This document shows positions 12,024-23,200 of a stretch of DNA of 64,000 nucleotides, piece by piece; position 1 is the first letter of the stretch, and each line of letters begins with the position of its first letter. Below the pieces are notes generated by a model. It was given only the letters and a program-made list of their open reading frames with translations. It did not search any database and was not told the DNA's origin. Made by a program: the position numbers and the translations under genes. The DNA lies in assembly GCF_007565055.1 (NCBI RefSeq), contig NC_044551.1, positions 101,006,422 through 101,070,421 on the forward strand, in the 5' to 3' direction. This DNA comes from Rhinopithecus roxellana. Lineage: Eukaryota; Chordata; Mammalia; Primates; Cercopithecidae.

Positions 12024-12306
12024 GATCGGGTGTGGTGGGTGGCTCACAGTTGTAATCCCACCACTTTGGGAGGGCGAGGCAGGCGGATCACTTGAGGTCA
12101 GGGGTCCGAGACCAGCCTGGCCAACATGGTGAAACCCCATCTCTACTAAAAATACAAAAATTAGCCGAGCATGGTGGCGGGCACCTGTAGTCCCAGTACT
12201 CAGGAGGCTGAGGTGTGAGAATCGCTTGAACCCAGGAGGCAGAGGTTGCAGTGAGCCAAGATCACACCACTGCACCCAGCCTGAGTGACAGGGTGAGACT
12301 CCGTCT

Positions 12307-12337
<31 letters not shown>
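12024..12337 (+). repeat. Alu (S-type) with perfect 15 bp duplication
   Basis: Full-length Alu with a 30-odd A tail. The target-site duplication AAGATTAAAAGTCTA is perfect (12009-12023 and 12338-12352), giving exact boundaries and indicating insertion by L1-type target-primed reverse transcription. Confidence 0.95.
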
Positions 12338-12341
<4 letters not shown>

Positions 12342-12460
12342 TTAAAAGTCTAATGAGCACATAAGGTCATAGAGTAAAAGGTAAGAAGAGTCTTTCATTC
12401 TTCATACCAGTACAATCAATCCCACTATCTACTTGCAAGCATTGTTAATAGTTTCTTATA

Positions 12461-12990
12461 CAGATGCTCCTTGACTCATGATAAGGGTACATCCTGATAA
12501 ACCCATCGTAAACTAAAAATATCGTAAGTCAAAAATGCTTTTTTATTTATTTATTTTTTGAGACAGAGTCTCACTCCGTGGCCCAGGCCAGAGTGCAGCG
12601 GTGCGATCTCGGCTCTCTGCAACATTCGCCTCCCGGGTTCAAGCGATTCTCCTGCCTCAGCCTCCTGAGTAGCTGGGAATTACAGGTGTGCACCACCACG
12701 CCCGGCTAACTTTGCATTTTTTAGTAGAGATGGGGTTTCGCCATACTGGCCAGGCTGGTGTCACTTCTGGCCTCAAATGATTCACCCACCTCAGCCTCCC
12801 AAAGTGCCTAGATTACAGGCATGAGCCACCGTGCCTGACCTAAAAATGTACTGAATGCACCAAACCTACTGAACATCATAGCTGAGCCTAACCTACCTCA
12901 AAATGTGCTTAGAACACTTACACTAGCCTGTGATTGGACAAAACCATCTGGCAATTGCTGTCAAACCATTGTAAGTTGAAGACTATTGCT
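12461..12990. mobile_element. Tigger/pogo-like DNA transposon, deleted copy split by an Alu
   Basis: Begins CAGATGCTCCTTGACTCATG right after TA, the pogo/Tigger target. It continues with CCCATCGTAAACTAAAAATA and, after the Alu, with CTACTGAACATCATAGCTGAGCC and ACCATTGTAAGTTGAAGAC. The repeated CATCGTAAG phrases are typical of a Tigger-derived nonautonomous family. The copy is internally deleted and encodes no transposase. The family name is from memory. Confidence 0.65.
12538..12841 (-). repeat. Alu (S-type), antisense, within the Tigger-like element
   Basis: T-rich tail with TTTA repeats, then GAGACAGAGTCTCACTCC, ending GAGCCACCGTGCCTGACC. AAAAATG flanks it at 12531-12537 and 12842-12848. 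It is younger than the transposon it interrupts. Confidence 0.92.
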
Positions 12991-12994
12991 TTAT

Positions 12995-13160
12995 CTTTCC
13001 AGAAACTTCCATATATCATATACATCTAATTGCATGCAATTATGTCTATGATTTGTTTTATTTTACAAAAAGGAACTTAAACTATACATACTGTTTTATA
13101 ATTTTTAAAACTTAAAGTTATATCTTGGAGATCTTTCCATATAGATCTGTTTTCTTTTCT
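12995..13160 (-). mobile_element. Old antisense L1, left part of a split copy
   Basis: Contains TATATCTTGGAGATCTTTCCATAT, characteristic of old L1 read on the opposite strand. Its continuation is at 16142-16330, after the younger L1 insertion. Confidence 0.55.
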
Positions 13161-16124
13161 TTTTTTTTTTTTTTTAATTATACTTTAAGTTCTGGGATAC
13201 ATGTGCAGAATGTGCTGGTTTGCTACATAGGTATACATGTGCCATGATGGTTTGCTGCACCCATCAACCCGTCATCTACATTAGGTATTTCTCTTACCTA
13301 ACGCTATCCCTCCTCTAGCCCCCTACCCACCAACAGGCCCCAGTGTGTGATATTCTCCTCCCTGTGTCCATGTGTTCTCATTGTTCAGCTCCCACTTATG
13401 AGCGAGAACATGTGGTGTTTTGCTTTCTGTTCCTGTGTTAGTTTGCTGAGAATGATGGTTTCCAGCTTCATCCATGTCCCTGTAAAGGACATGAACTCAT
13501 CCTTTTTTATGGCTGCATAGTATTCCATGGTGTATATGTGCCACATTTTCTTTATCCAGTCTATCATTGGTGGGCATTTGGGTTGGTTCCAAGTCTCTCC
13601 TACTGTGAACAGTGCTGCAATAAACATATGTGTGCATGTGTCTTTAGAGTAGAATGATTTATAATCCTTTGGGTATAAACCCAGTAATGAGATTACTGGG
13701 TCAAATGGTATTTCTAGTTCTAGATCCTTGAGAAATTATCACAGTCTTTTACAATGGTTGAACTAATTTACACTCCCACCAACAGTGTAAAAGCATGCCT
13801 ATTTCTCCACATCTCACCAGCATCTGTTTCCTGACTTTTTAATGATCGCCATTCTAACTGGCATGAGATGGTATCTCACTGTGGTTTTGATTTGTATTTC
13901 TCTAATGACCAGTGATGATGAGATTTTTTTCATGTTCATTGGCCGCATAAATGTCTTCTTTTGAGAAGTGTCTGTTTATCTCCTTCATCCAGTTTTTGAC
14001 AGGGTTGTTTTTTCTTGTAAATTTGTTTAAGTTCTTTGTGGATTCTGAATATTAGCCCTTTGTCAGATGGACAGATTGCAAAAAAAATTTTCCCATTTTG
14101 TAGGTTGCCTGTTCACTCTGATGATAGTTTCTTTTGCTGTGCGGAAGTTCTTTAGTTTAATTAGATCCCATTTGTCAATTTTGGCTTTTGTTGCCATTGC
14201 TTTTAGTGGTTCAGTCATGAAGTCCTTGTCCATGCCTATGTCCTGAATGGTATTTCCTAGGTTTTCATTTAGGGTTTTTATGGTTGTGGGTCTTACGTTT
14301 AAGTCTTTAATCCATCTTGAGTTAATTTTTGTATAAGGTGTAAGCAAGGGGTCCAGTTTCAGTTTTCTGCATATGGCTAGCCAGTTTTCCCAACACCATT
14401 TGTTAAATAGGGAATCCTTTCCCCATTGCTGGTTTTTGTCAAAGATGAGATGGTTATAGATGTGTGGTGTTATTTCTGAGGTCTCTGTTCTGTTCCATTG
14501 GTCTATTATGTCTGTTTTGGTACCAGTACAATGCTATTTTGCTTACTGTGGCCTTGTAGTATAGCTTGGATGCCTCCAGCTTTGATCTTTTTGCTTAGGA
14601 TTGTCTTGGCTCTACCGGCTCTTTTTTGGTTCCATACGAAATTTAAAGTATTTTTTCTAATTCTGTGAAAAAAGTCAATGGTAGTGTGATGGGAATAGCA
14701 TTGAATCTGTAAATTACCTTGCGCAGTATGGCTATTTTCACAATATTGATTCTTCCTATCCATGAGCATGGAAAGTTTTTCCATTTGTTTGTGTTCTCTC
14801 TTATTTCCTTGAGCAGTGGTTTGTAGTTCTTCTTGAAGAGGTCCTTCACATCCCTTGTAAGTTGTATTCTTAGGTATTTTCTTGTTTTTGTAGCAATTGT
14901 GAATGGGAGTTCACTCATCATTTGGCTCTCTATTATTGGTATATAGGAATGCTTGTGATTTTTGTACACTGATTTTGTATCCTGAGACTTTGCTGAAGTT
15001 GCTTAACAGTTTAAGGGCATTTTGGGCTGAGACAATGGGGTTTTCTAAACATACAATCATGTCCTCTGCAAACAGGGACAACGTGGTTACCCCTCTTCCT
15101 ATTTGAACACGCTTTATTTCTTTTTCTTGCCTGATTGCCCTGGCCAGAACTTCCAATACTATGTTGAATAGGAGTGGTGAGAGAGGGCATCCCTGTCTTG
15201 TGCTAGTTTTCAAAGGCAATGCTTCCAGCTTGTGACCATTCAGTGTGGCTTGCCATAAATAGCTCTTATTGTTTTGAAATATGTTCCATCAATACCTAGT
15301 TTACTGACAGTTTTTAGCATGAAGGGATGTTGAATTTTATCAAAGGCCTTTTCTGCATCTATTGAGACAATCATGTGGTTTTTGTCATTGGTTCTGTTTA
15401 CGTGACGGATTACGTTTATTGACTTGCGTATGTTGAACCAGCCTTGCATCACAGAGATGAAGCTGACTTGATCGTGGTGGATAAGCTTTTTGATGTGCTG
15501 CTGCATTCGGTTTGCCAATATTTCATTGAGGATTTTTGCATTGATGTTCATCAGGGATATTGGCCTGAAATTTTCTTGTTTTGTTGTGTCTCTGCCAGGT
15601 TTTTGTATCAGGATGATGCTGGCCTCATAAAATGAGTTAGGGAGGAGTCCCTCTTTTTCTATTGTTTGGAATAGTTTCAGAAGGAATGGTACCAGCTCCT
15701 CTTTTTACCTCTGGTAGAATTGGCTGTGAATCCGTCTGGTCCTGGGCTTTTTCTGGTTGGTTGGCTATTAATTACTGCTTCAATTTCATAAATCGTTACT
15801 CGCCTATTCAGGGATTCAACTTCTTCCTGGTTTAGGCTTGGGAGGATGTATGTGTCCAGGAATTTATCCATTTCTTCTAAATTTTCTAGTTTATTTGCGT
15901 AGGGGTGTTTATAGTATTCTCTGACAGTAGTTTGTATTTCTGTGGGCTCAGTGGCGATATCCCCTTTATCATTTGTTATTGTGTCTATTTGATTCTTCTC
16001 TCTCTTCTTCATTAGTCTGACTTGCAGTCTATCTATTTCGTTAATCTTTTCAAAAAACCAGCTCCTGGATTCATTGATTTTTTAAAGGGTTTTTCGTGTC
16101 TCTGTCTCCTTCAGTTCTACTCTG
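13161..16124 (-). mobile_element. Primate L1 (L1PA/PB-type), 5'-truncated, dead
   Basis: A 2.96 kb antisense LINE-1. The poly-T tail at 13161 leads into the 3' UTR (TACTTTAAGTTCTGGGATACATGTGCAGAA), then ORF2 read backwards. On the minus strand the ORF2 product is in pieces: SPGPDGF near 15722-15751, IDAEKAFDKI near 15338-15366, the reverse-transcriptase active-site box at 15061-15072 and the C-terminal YYAAIKKDEF near 13500. The endonuclease domain and ORF1 are missing. Frameshifts separate the fragments, and the second-position catalytic D of the usual FADD box is E. The duplication TAGATCT-GTTTTCTTT (from 13142) and TAGATCTAGTTTTCTTT (16125-16141) marks both ends. Confidence 0.94.
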
Positions 16125-16141
16125 TAGATCTAGTTTTCTTT

Positions 16142-16330
16142 CGAGGGTTACATTGCATTTTTTTCTTTTTGTAGATAACTATACAATATTGATTGAACCA
16201 TTCCTCTTTTGATGGATATTTAAGTTGCTTGAAAGTTTTTGGAACTGTAAATAATGCCTCAGTGGACATACTTGTAGACATATATTTGCTTACTAATGTT
16301 TGAATCAAACAATTTGTCCAATGTGTGGTT
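16142..16330 (-). mobile_element. Old antisense L1, right part of a split copy
   Basis: TTTTGATGGATATTTAAGTTG followed by AATAATGCCTCAGTGGACATAC is old L1 in reverse. It continues the sequence broken off at 13160, so the young L1 landed in an older L1 of the same orientation. Confidence 0.55.
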
Positions 16331-16865
16331 TCTAAAATGGATATTATCTATTTTCCTCAAAATGTAGATTTTATAAAGGTTTTTCCACTATTTAATAGGG
16401 TGCTTCTACAAGTCAAGGAATATAATTAACATCTAGTCCAGTAAGAGTAAATTATTCTTTAACCATTACCTATGAATTATATGTATTTAAGAACAATTAT
16501 GCTGTTTGACAAACGTAATTTTCACTCATTGAGTAGAGAATTATTAATGCATCTCATTCAAGACAAAATGAAATGTCTCAGAGAGCAAGGTCTCAGCTCA
16601 GTTTGTGCTCAAGGAACAACAATTTTAGATGCTAATTACATCTAAGCCTTGAGACATTTCCACTGTTCTCGATTTCTTCGAAAGATGTTTTAGGTGAGGT
16701 TTTTCTTCATTGGAATTGCCAAAGAACATTCCAACACCATCACTTTCTTCCCCAAACAGAAACACAAAATACAAATATCACATATTGTGATCTTGTTAAA
16801 GTTTCATTATAATTTTTGAATATAAAGCCAAAAGGAACAAGAACAGTACATAGAGCTTTTTAAGC
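16331..16865. other. Single-copy AT-rich sequence
   Basis: No transposon or gene signature seen. Ends at a GTTT microsatellite. Confidence 0.5.
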
Positions 16866-16915
16866 CGGTTTGTTTGTTTGTTTGTTTGTTTGTTTGTTTG
16901 TTTGTTTGTTTGTTT
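16866..16915. repeat. (GTTT)n microsatellite, about 12 copies
   Basis: Uninterrupted tetranucleotide repeat of GTTT units, ending TTTTAG. No Alu is attached, so it is a free-standing array. Its purity suggests length polymorphism. Confidence 0.95.
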
Positions 16916-16979
16916 TAGAACAGAAAAAGAAAGCATGGTATAGTCCTAAACTTACAATGATTTTGATATGGAAGGGAAG

Positions 16980-17733
16980 TGCTGGGAAGGGAAGGGTGTG
17001 GTCCCTTTAAATGATACAGAATGGGGGAAGGAAAGTGCTTGGTAGAGGAGGGCATGGTCCCTGGCTAGGGCGCCAGGCCTGTACCCCCGGATCAAGATGA
17101 GGACAGGTATTTTTGTTTTCCTGCCCAAATGTTGCATTTCCCTGGAAATGCCTGTAAAAACCCCCAAGACCCTAGAATGCAGACACACAGGTGGTTGGAT
17201 GTCGACAGGAGCACATCAGCAGAGCAACACGCGGGTGGCTGGATGTCTAGAGAAATGCACCAACAGGCACTGGCATGTTAGCAGGCCACTGACTGGCAGA
17301 ATGACGCAGAGTTTGGCCAGGACAGTCAGAGAGCCCAGGCTGCTGAGCGGCCGACTCCAGGGGAAAACCATTTCCCTCTGGTTCTCTCATCTGCTGAGAG
17401 CTACTTCCACTCAATAAAACCTCGGACTCATTCTCCAAGCCCAGATGATCTGATTCTTCCGGTACACCAAGGCAAGAACCCCGGGATACAGAAAGCCCTC
17501 TGTCCTTACTATAAGACAGGGGTCTAACTGAGCTAACACAGCCGCCTACGGACAGCTAAACTAAAAGAACACCATGTAACACATGCCCAATGGGGCTTGA
17601 GCTGTAAAAATCGAGCCCTAGACACTGGCGTGGGGTTGGAGCCCCACACCTTGCCCATCTGTATGCTCCCCTACAGGTTTGGGCAGTGGGGCACTGAGGA
17701 AGCGAGGGGGACAAGGGAATTCTTCCTGTTTCA
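16980..17733 (+). mobile_element. MER52-type ERV1 solo LTR
   Basis: Follows the MER52 LTR order: GTCCCTGGCTAGGG..., GATGAGGACAGG, CAAATGTTGCATTTCCC, CTGCTGAGAGCTACTTCC, AATAAA at 17413-17418, then GATACAGAAAGCCCTCTGTCC, GCTAAACTAAAAGAACACC, and an end near CTTCCTGTTTCA. The TATA position reads TGTAAAAA instead of TATAAA. A short segment near the 3' end, present in the second copy at 46654-48119, is missing here. No internal retroviral genes adjoin it, hence solo. Confidence 0.85.
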
Positions 17734-17990
17734 GTTTCCATTTGGGGTAGAAGAACTGTTGGCTTTTCAACACCAAAGGAGGCAATTTCAGTTCTTCCCA
17801 TCTTTCACAGAAATAGAATTCGTGATTTTTAACTGAGAATATAGGAGCCCCAATAAAAAACTTTATAGTGACGGATGGTCTTATTACTAAATTCTGTCTA
17901 AAGAGACGTCTGCAGAAATAATGTGTGCAACTTTGAGATTATGCCTATAGAGGGAAAGATGTGCCCTTTCTTTCCCTCTTTCCCTTCCTA
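17734..17990. other. Unassigned sequence after the MER52 LTR
   Basis: AT-rich, with AATAAAAAACTTTATAGTG and no family match I can make. It might be worn retroviral sequence, given its position, but nothing confirms this. Confidence 0.35.
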
Positions 17991-17995
17991 TGGTT

Positions 17996-18182
17996 TAGAG
18001 CCATCTGGGATCTTTGAGATAAGGACAATACTTTGGAGACTGAGAAGCAGTAAGATAGAAAGCCAACATGAAGCCATATACCAGGCCTGACCTGCTTATA
18101 CCTAGACTATTACTAAGAGAGAACTAAGCTTCTATTTTCCTACGCATGGTATTTTGGGTTTCTTTTCCAATGGTCAAACATA
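17996..18182 (+). mobile_element. MaLR/MLT1-like LTR remnant
   Basis: GGAGACTGAGAAGCAGTAAGATAGAAAG followed by ACCAGGCCTGACCTGC and TTCTATTTTCC...TATTTTGGGTTTC resembles the 3' half of old MaLR-type LTRs. Eroded; family uncertain. Confidence 0.4.
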
Positions 18183-18503
18183 TATCCCAGCAAGTAAAAG
18201 GCTCCAACTTTCGGAATTCTCAAACAACTTAGATTGCAGGACTTGAGCAAAAGTACCTATCTCAGTAGTATATTTTATTCCATATCTGTTTTGTATTCTG
18301 TGTGTCTCTTGAATAAGGTAGTCTCTGTCTGAGGGCCTTATTAAAAGCAACAAGAAAGTCCAGCAAATGCCAGCATTCTGTGTGTGAGTCAGTGCACTGT
18401 TTTCCTAGAGTCTACAACCATGTTTTGCCCCATTTAATACAATCACCTGCTTTTACCTGCCTGCCTGTGATAACTGCCTTCACTATTCCACCTCTTCCAT
18501 TAC
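18183..18503. other. Single-copy sequence
   Basis: No assignable repeat or gene. The 3' edge is the target site of the young Alu. Confidence 0.5.
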
Positions 18504-18519
18504 AGAAATGAGACATTTC

Positions 18520-18807
18520 CTTTTTTTTTTTTTTTTTTTTTTTGAGACGCCAGGCTGGAGTGCTATGGCCGGATCTCAGCTCACGGCAAGCTCCGCCTCC
18601 CGGGTTCACGCCATTCTCCTGTCTCAGCCTCCCGGGTAGCTGGGACTACAGGCGCCGCCACCTCGCCTGGCTAGTTTTTTGTATTTTTTAGTAGAGACGG
18701 GGTTTCACCGTGTTAGCCAGGATGGTCTCTATCTCCTGACCTCGTGATCCGCCCGTCTCGGCCTCCCAAAGTGCTGGGATTACAGGCTTGAGCCACTGCG
18801 CCCGGCC
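18520..18807 (-). repeat. Young AluYR-type copy, antisense
   Basis: Antisense Alu with Old World monkey AluYR variants: GCCCGTCTCGGCCTCC, GGCTTGAGCCACTGCGCCC, TGGCCGGATCTCAGCTC. A perfect 16 bp duplication AGAAATGAGACATTTC flanks it (18504-18519 and 18808-18823). About 19 bp next to the tail (the usual GAGTCTCGCTCTGTCGCCC part) are missing. Low divergence and the perfect duplication mark a recent insertion. Confidence 0.95.
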
Positions 18808-18823
18808 AGAAATGAGACATTTC

Positions 18824-20299
18824 ATATTCTATTACTTGAAAACCTCTTCCCACAATTCTTATCAGTTGTGATACCATATTCTTTTCAGTTAGAAATTACA
18901 TTTGGCTGTGCAAAACAGAGACCTGAAAATTAGTGGCTTGAGCAATGTGTGTGTGTATGTGTTGGAGTAGGGGGTGGGCGGCTTACATAAAGACAGCCCA
19001 GAGGACTGTCACTGCTAACTTGACGATTCTCTTCACCTTTCTCTCATAATCCATTGCCAGTTGGTTCCAGTGACTACAGGAGAACACACAAGAGCAAAAT
19101 GTGCACCTATAGCTGCTTCTGTTCTATTTCAAGTAGCTCTAAGTAACTTCCTCTTACATACTCTTGGCCAGATGTGTGTTATGTGCCCATCTCTAACTAC
19201 AGAGAAGTCTGAGACTGTGGCTTTTTAATCTGGGCACAGGGCCACTTCCACCACATCAGGATTTTGGCTGTCAAGAGAGTGAAACGGAAGACTGTTTTAT
19301 TTCACATAGGTCATGAGCCATTCTAAAATTCAGACATTTTAAGGATTTATTCTGATGGAAGATTTTGTATTGGTCCCATCCAAAAAATACATTCCCTTTA
19401 TATTTCGCCACATACATGCAGAACGATTAAAGACCACCTAAATGAAATGTTTTTATCAGGAGAATCTCTCATTTGGCATCTTCACTGACATGCTAAAATG
19501 ATATACGTCATTCAGATTGTATAACTTGTTTGTCATCACGTTTCGGAAATAATGTCACATATGAAAGAGCCACAGATACCTAACATTTCCGTTTCTGGAA
19601 GGCTTCTTTTTGGTGTGAAAGCAGAGGCTCTCGTGTGCTCAAAGCAACATTGTAAAAGAAAAAACACAAACCATTTTTCCCTACTCTAACCTCACACTTG
19701 TTAACAAAGGATCATGAGATCTTTGGAGGAAAAGAGAGAGCTGTATCTTCTATAGCAATAATCTGCAGATTGGGGAGGCACAGCCTTCAGTACAAGTGAG
19801 ACTGTGCTCTCCAAAGATCAAAGGGAAGGTCCAGCTTAGACAGGGAAAGTTCTCACCCTGGTTCTCAATTAGGTCTATTTTATGCAAATGAAGGATCCAA
19901 ACTTGTTCAGGTGTGATTGGTCAAAAGAGTCAAGCCCTGATGATGTGGTTTCCAAGCCCCAAATGAGAAGTCTCTGCCAGATATTTCTAGCTCTGGGGTG
20001 TTGGGGTGGGGAGAATTCCAGCCACAGTTTATCTTGGCATGGAATACAGGACAACAGTAACTGGTTTATTTTGATTGCAGAAAAGGAGGTCCTATGACAC
20101 TTTCATAACATCTTTCTAAGAACACAGAGTATGTGACCCTCACCCAGCAATGGCCGCTTGATTCTGTTTTAATTTTGAGCACCTCAGTTAGCCATAGGGA
20201 GTGCATTTTGTCTGTCAGCTGGGGGCACACTTTAACACACTCAACACAGAACTCTTCTGTGACTGGATATGTGAGGATTTTTCCCCACACCAAGCAGTT
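18824..20299. other. Single-copy region
   Basis: No Alu, L1 or LTR. A short GT repeat lies at about 18945-18960 and a G-rich segment at about 18968-18980. No coding frame I can support. Confidence 0.5.
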
Positions 20300-20992
20300 C
20301 TCCACTGGACACCAAATGGACATTCTATAATTCAAGTCAATTCTGACACTATCTAATTGGAGACAACATCACATCCCACAGGTTAAGGGATCAGTCCCAC
20401 AAGACTGCCCCCAACTTCAGATGCCAATCAGCAGTCCAGGCCACTCACATTTCTGACCAACTGGCTATAGCCACAACCTCTTGCTTGGGTTCAATTAATT
20501 TGCTAGCATGGCTCACAGAACTCAGGGAAACACTTACATTTGCTGGCTTATTATAAACGCTATTATAATGGGTACAGATGAAACGCCAGATGAAGAGATA
20601 CATAGGGTGAGCTATGGGGGAAGCGGCATGGAGCTTCCATGAACACCTCCGCATGTTTAGCAACCTGGAAGTTCATCAAATCGTGTTGTTCAAGAGTTTT
20701 TATACAACGCGACCTCAAGCCCTCTCCTTCCCAGAGATACACAGATACATGAGTGGGGCTGAAAGTTCCAAACCCCTAATCCTCTAATCACCTGGTCCTT
20801 CTGGTATCTGGCCCCATCCTGAGGCTATCTAGGGGCCCTACCCTAAGTAATCATTAGCATAAACTCAGGAATTATCAAAGGGGCTTATTATGAACAACGA
20901 AAGATACTCCTACCACTCAGGAAATGCCAGGGGGCTTAGGAGCTCTAGACAGAAACCAGGGACATAGACCAAATGTATTTCATATTATACCA
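20300..20992 (-). mobile_element. Solo LTR, antisense, family not named
   Basis: On the minus strand this reads as an LTR. It starts near GGTATAATATGAAATAC and passes through GGTCTATGTCCCTGG. A polyadenylation-like region precedes GTAAGTGTTTCCCTGAGTTC (plus-strand GAACTCAGGGAAACACTTAC, 20519-20538). The 3' end corresponds to plus-strand CCCACAGGTTAAGGGATCAG and TGACACTATCTAATTGG. The order matches a widespread mammalian LTR that I recognise but cannot name with certainty. Confidence 0.62.
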
Positions 20993-21011
20993 TGTATGTC
21001 AAACTGCTTTC

Positions 21012-21092
21012 TGAAAGAAAAAAAAGAGAAGGGAATGGAAGGGGAAAGGGAAGAGAAGGAAAGGAAAGGGAGGGGAGTGGAAAGAGAAAGGT
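21012..21092. repeat. Purine-rich GA/GGAA tract
   Basis: About 80 bp of nearly pure purine (AAGAGAAGGGAATGGAAGGGG and variants). Low complexity, without a clear unit length. Confidence 0.85.
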
Positions 21093-22870
21093 AGACTAAG
21101 TGATATGAGTTAGGTTAGGTGAGGTGAATCCACTCATTATTGCAACCCGAGGAGCTGCAGTGAAGAATTTCAATAAAACATGTAGTATTTCCAGCACGTT
21201 GTTAGTGACGTTCTATGGTCACTATCATTTTTCTCTTTCTGGGAATTCAATTTGTCCCTATTAAGCCAAGGTCACAGATTGAAGAATCTTAGTGGCCATC
21301 CAGGCTCTGCCTTTGAAGCAAAGGGTCAGTGCATTAGTACAAAAGGGAATTAATCCAGTATGCTGGCTCACCACACAGTATTTAATTCATTTAAAAGGAA
21401 TGACCAGAGCTCCTATTCTAGGTTTCCATCTGAACAATCAGAAGCCTCCCCTCTCCCAAACAAGAACGGCATTAATGAATATTCAACGGAAAGTATTACT
21501 TCATTGTCAGCTCTAATTGCTAGTTTTACCTTATTAGTAGAAGCTTTTCTGTGGCTGAGCCTGACATACATTTGTTTGCACACTGTTATTAGTCAAGACT
21601 CAGTGAAGTCTTGTAATTAACACCTCCACATTATCTCATGCAGTGAAAGCAAAGACAAAACCAGATGACTCACTTTGTTTCAGCTTTGCTCTTGTTTTCT
21701 GATACAGAAGCACTTAAGGAGAAGTGTAAGCTCATCAGAATGCCATATGGAGCCAACAGAAACCATAAAAGGGTTTTCAGGAAGCAGTGCATGGAAGTTC
21801 ATTAAGTGAACAACACTACAGTCAACATCCTGATTTAAAACTCTACCGGACACTAATAAATTGTGCAGGTACATTACCTGCATCACACTCAGCACCATCC
21901 AGGTCACTGATGAAGGATCCATGTCCCCAAGACGCAGGGGAGATAACATATTCTCCGTAAACATAATGAGGTTAATGATTCACATGACAGTTAAATAGCT
22001 TTCAGAAATCTTATCAGTTTAGAGATAAAGCAGACCAAGGCAATAAGTGTAGTTTAATCATTCCTACTATTGAAAACACTGTGACTAAAAGCTGGCTTCC
22101 AGCAGCCTATAAATGATATTTCTGTAGAAAATGGGGGTGGAGGAGGTGGAGGAAATGTCAACAGTTCATATTTTAGTTTTATATTTGGGAAGAGTTCTTT
22201 CTCCAAATGTCCGTTAAAAATAATTTCTAGCAAAAGAGATTTGAGAAACCAAGATATCATCACATTTTTTCCTTTTATAAATTTAGTCTGTCTTTTTATT
22301 TTTAAATGCAAAAATAAAACAGCAAACTTTAAAAGAAATACCATTATCTGAAATTTTAACAATTAAATCTACAAAATCTGTCATAGTTTAAAAGAAATAA
22401 TTGCTTACTTCCTGCTTGCAAATGTTTCTTTTCTAAGACAATACAAACAAGGAGAAAATCAGCTACAATAGGAAAGAGGAGTAATATATATGTAATGGTA
22501 TAATGACCTTTCAATTAGCAAGTACAGTATTCCCAAAGCAATGAAGAATCTGGGCATTAAATTAAAATCATTATCATACAGAATTTGCACAGCTTGAATG
22601 GTCAGATTGCAGATCTTATTTACAAATAGAAACAGGCCAAAAATGTTATGGAGCTCTACATACACGAAATTTCCAATATTACAAAAGTAATCCATCAGAA
22701 AGTAACAATCAAGAATGCCTACAAGTTGCCCGACTCTTCTGGAAACATCCTGGTGGGCCTGTAACTGATCATGTCATGAGGTAATCACCCTTTCTTACAG
22801 GCATTTTACTTTGTCACCTTTATCGTCCACGTCACAAGTCTGTCCAATATTGGTCTTTCTGTGCCAGCAC
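21093..22870. other. Single-copy region with conserved-element character
   Basis: No transposon recognised. 21290-21680 is dense in homeodomain-type and AP-1-type motifs: TAATTGC at 21514-21520, TTATTAG at 21531-21537, TGACTCA at 21666-21672. Short open frames of 60-100 codons have no family support. Confidence 0.45.
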
Positions 22871-22883
22871 ACAAGCTAGTTTA

Positions 22884-23186
22884 TTAATTTATTTATTTTT
22901 ATTTATTTTTATGACAGGGTCTCCCTCTGTTGCCTAGGCTGGAATGCAGTGGCGTGTTCACATCTTACTGTAGCCTCCCCAGGCTCAAGAGATCCTCCCA
23001 CCTCAGCCTTCATAGTAACTGGGACTACATGCGCCCGCCACCAAGCCTGACTAATTTTTGTATTTTTTGATAGAGACGGGTTTCACCATGTTGCTCAGGG
23101 TGATCTCAAACTCCTGAGCTCAGGGATCTGCCCGCCCAGGCCTCCCAAAGTGCTGGGATTACAGGCATGAGCCACCATGCCCGGCC
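22884..23186 (-). repeat. Alu (J-type), antisense
   Basis: TTTA-rich tail, GACAGGGTCTCCCTCTGTTGCC, ending GAGCCACCATGCCCGGCC. The duplication ACAAGCTAGTTTA (22871-22883) and ACAGGCCAGTTTA (23188-23200) differs at two sites, as expected for an old copy. Confidence 0.93.
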
Positions 23187-23200
23187 AACAGGCCAGTTTA

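Noticed and set aside
17734..17880. Retroviral internal sequence after the first MER52 LTR
   Set aside because: No primer-binding site or gag-like frame could be recognised.
19990..20020. Possible G-quadruplex in GGGGTGTTGGGGTGGGG
   Set aside because: Three G-runs only.
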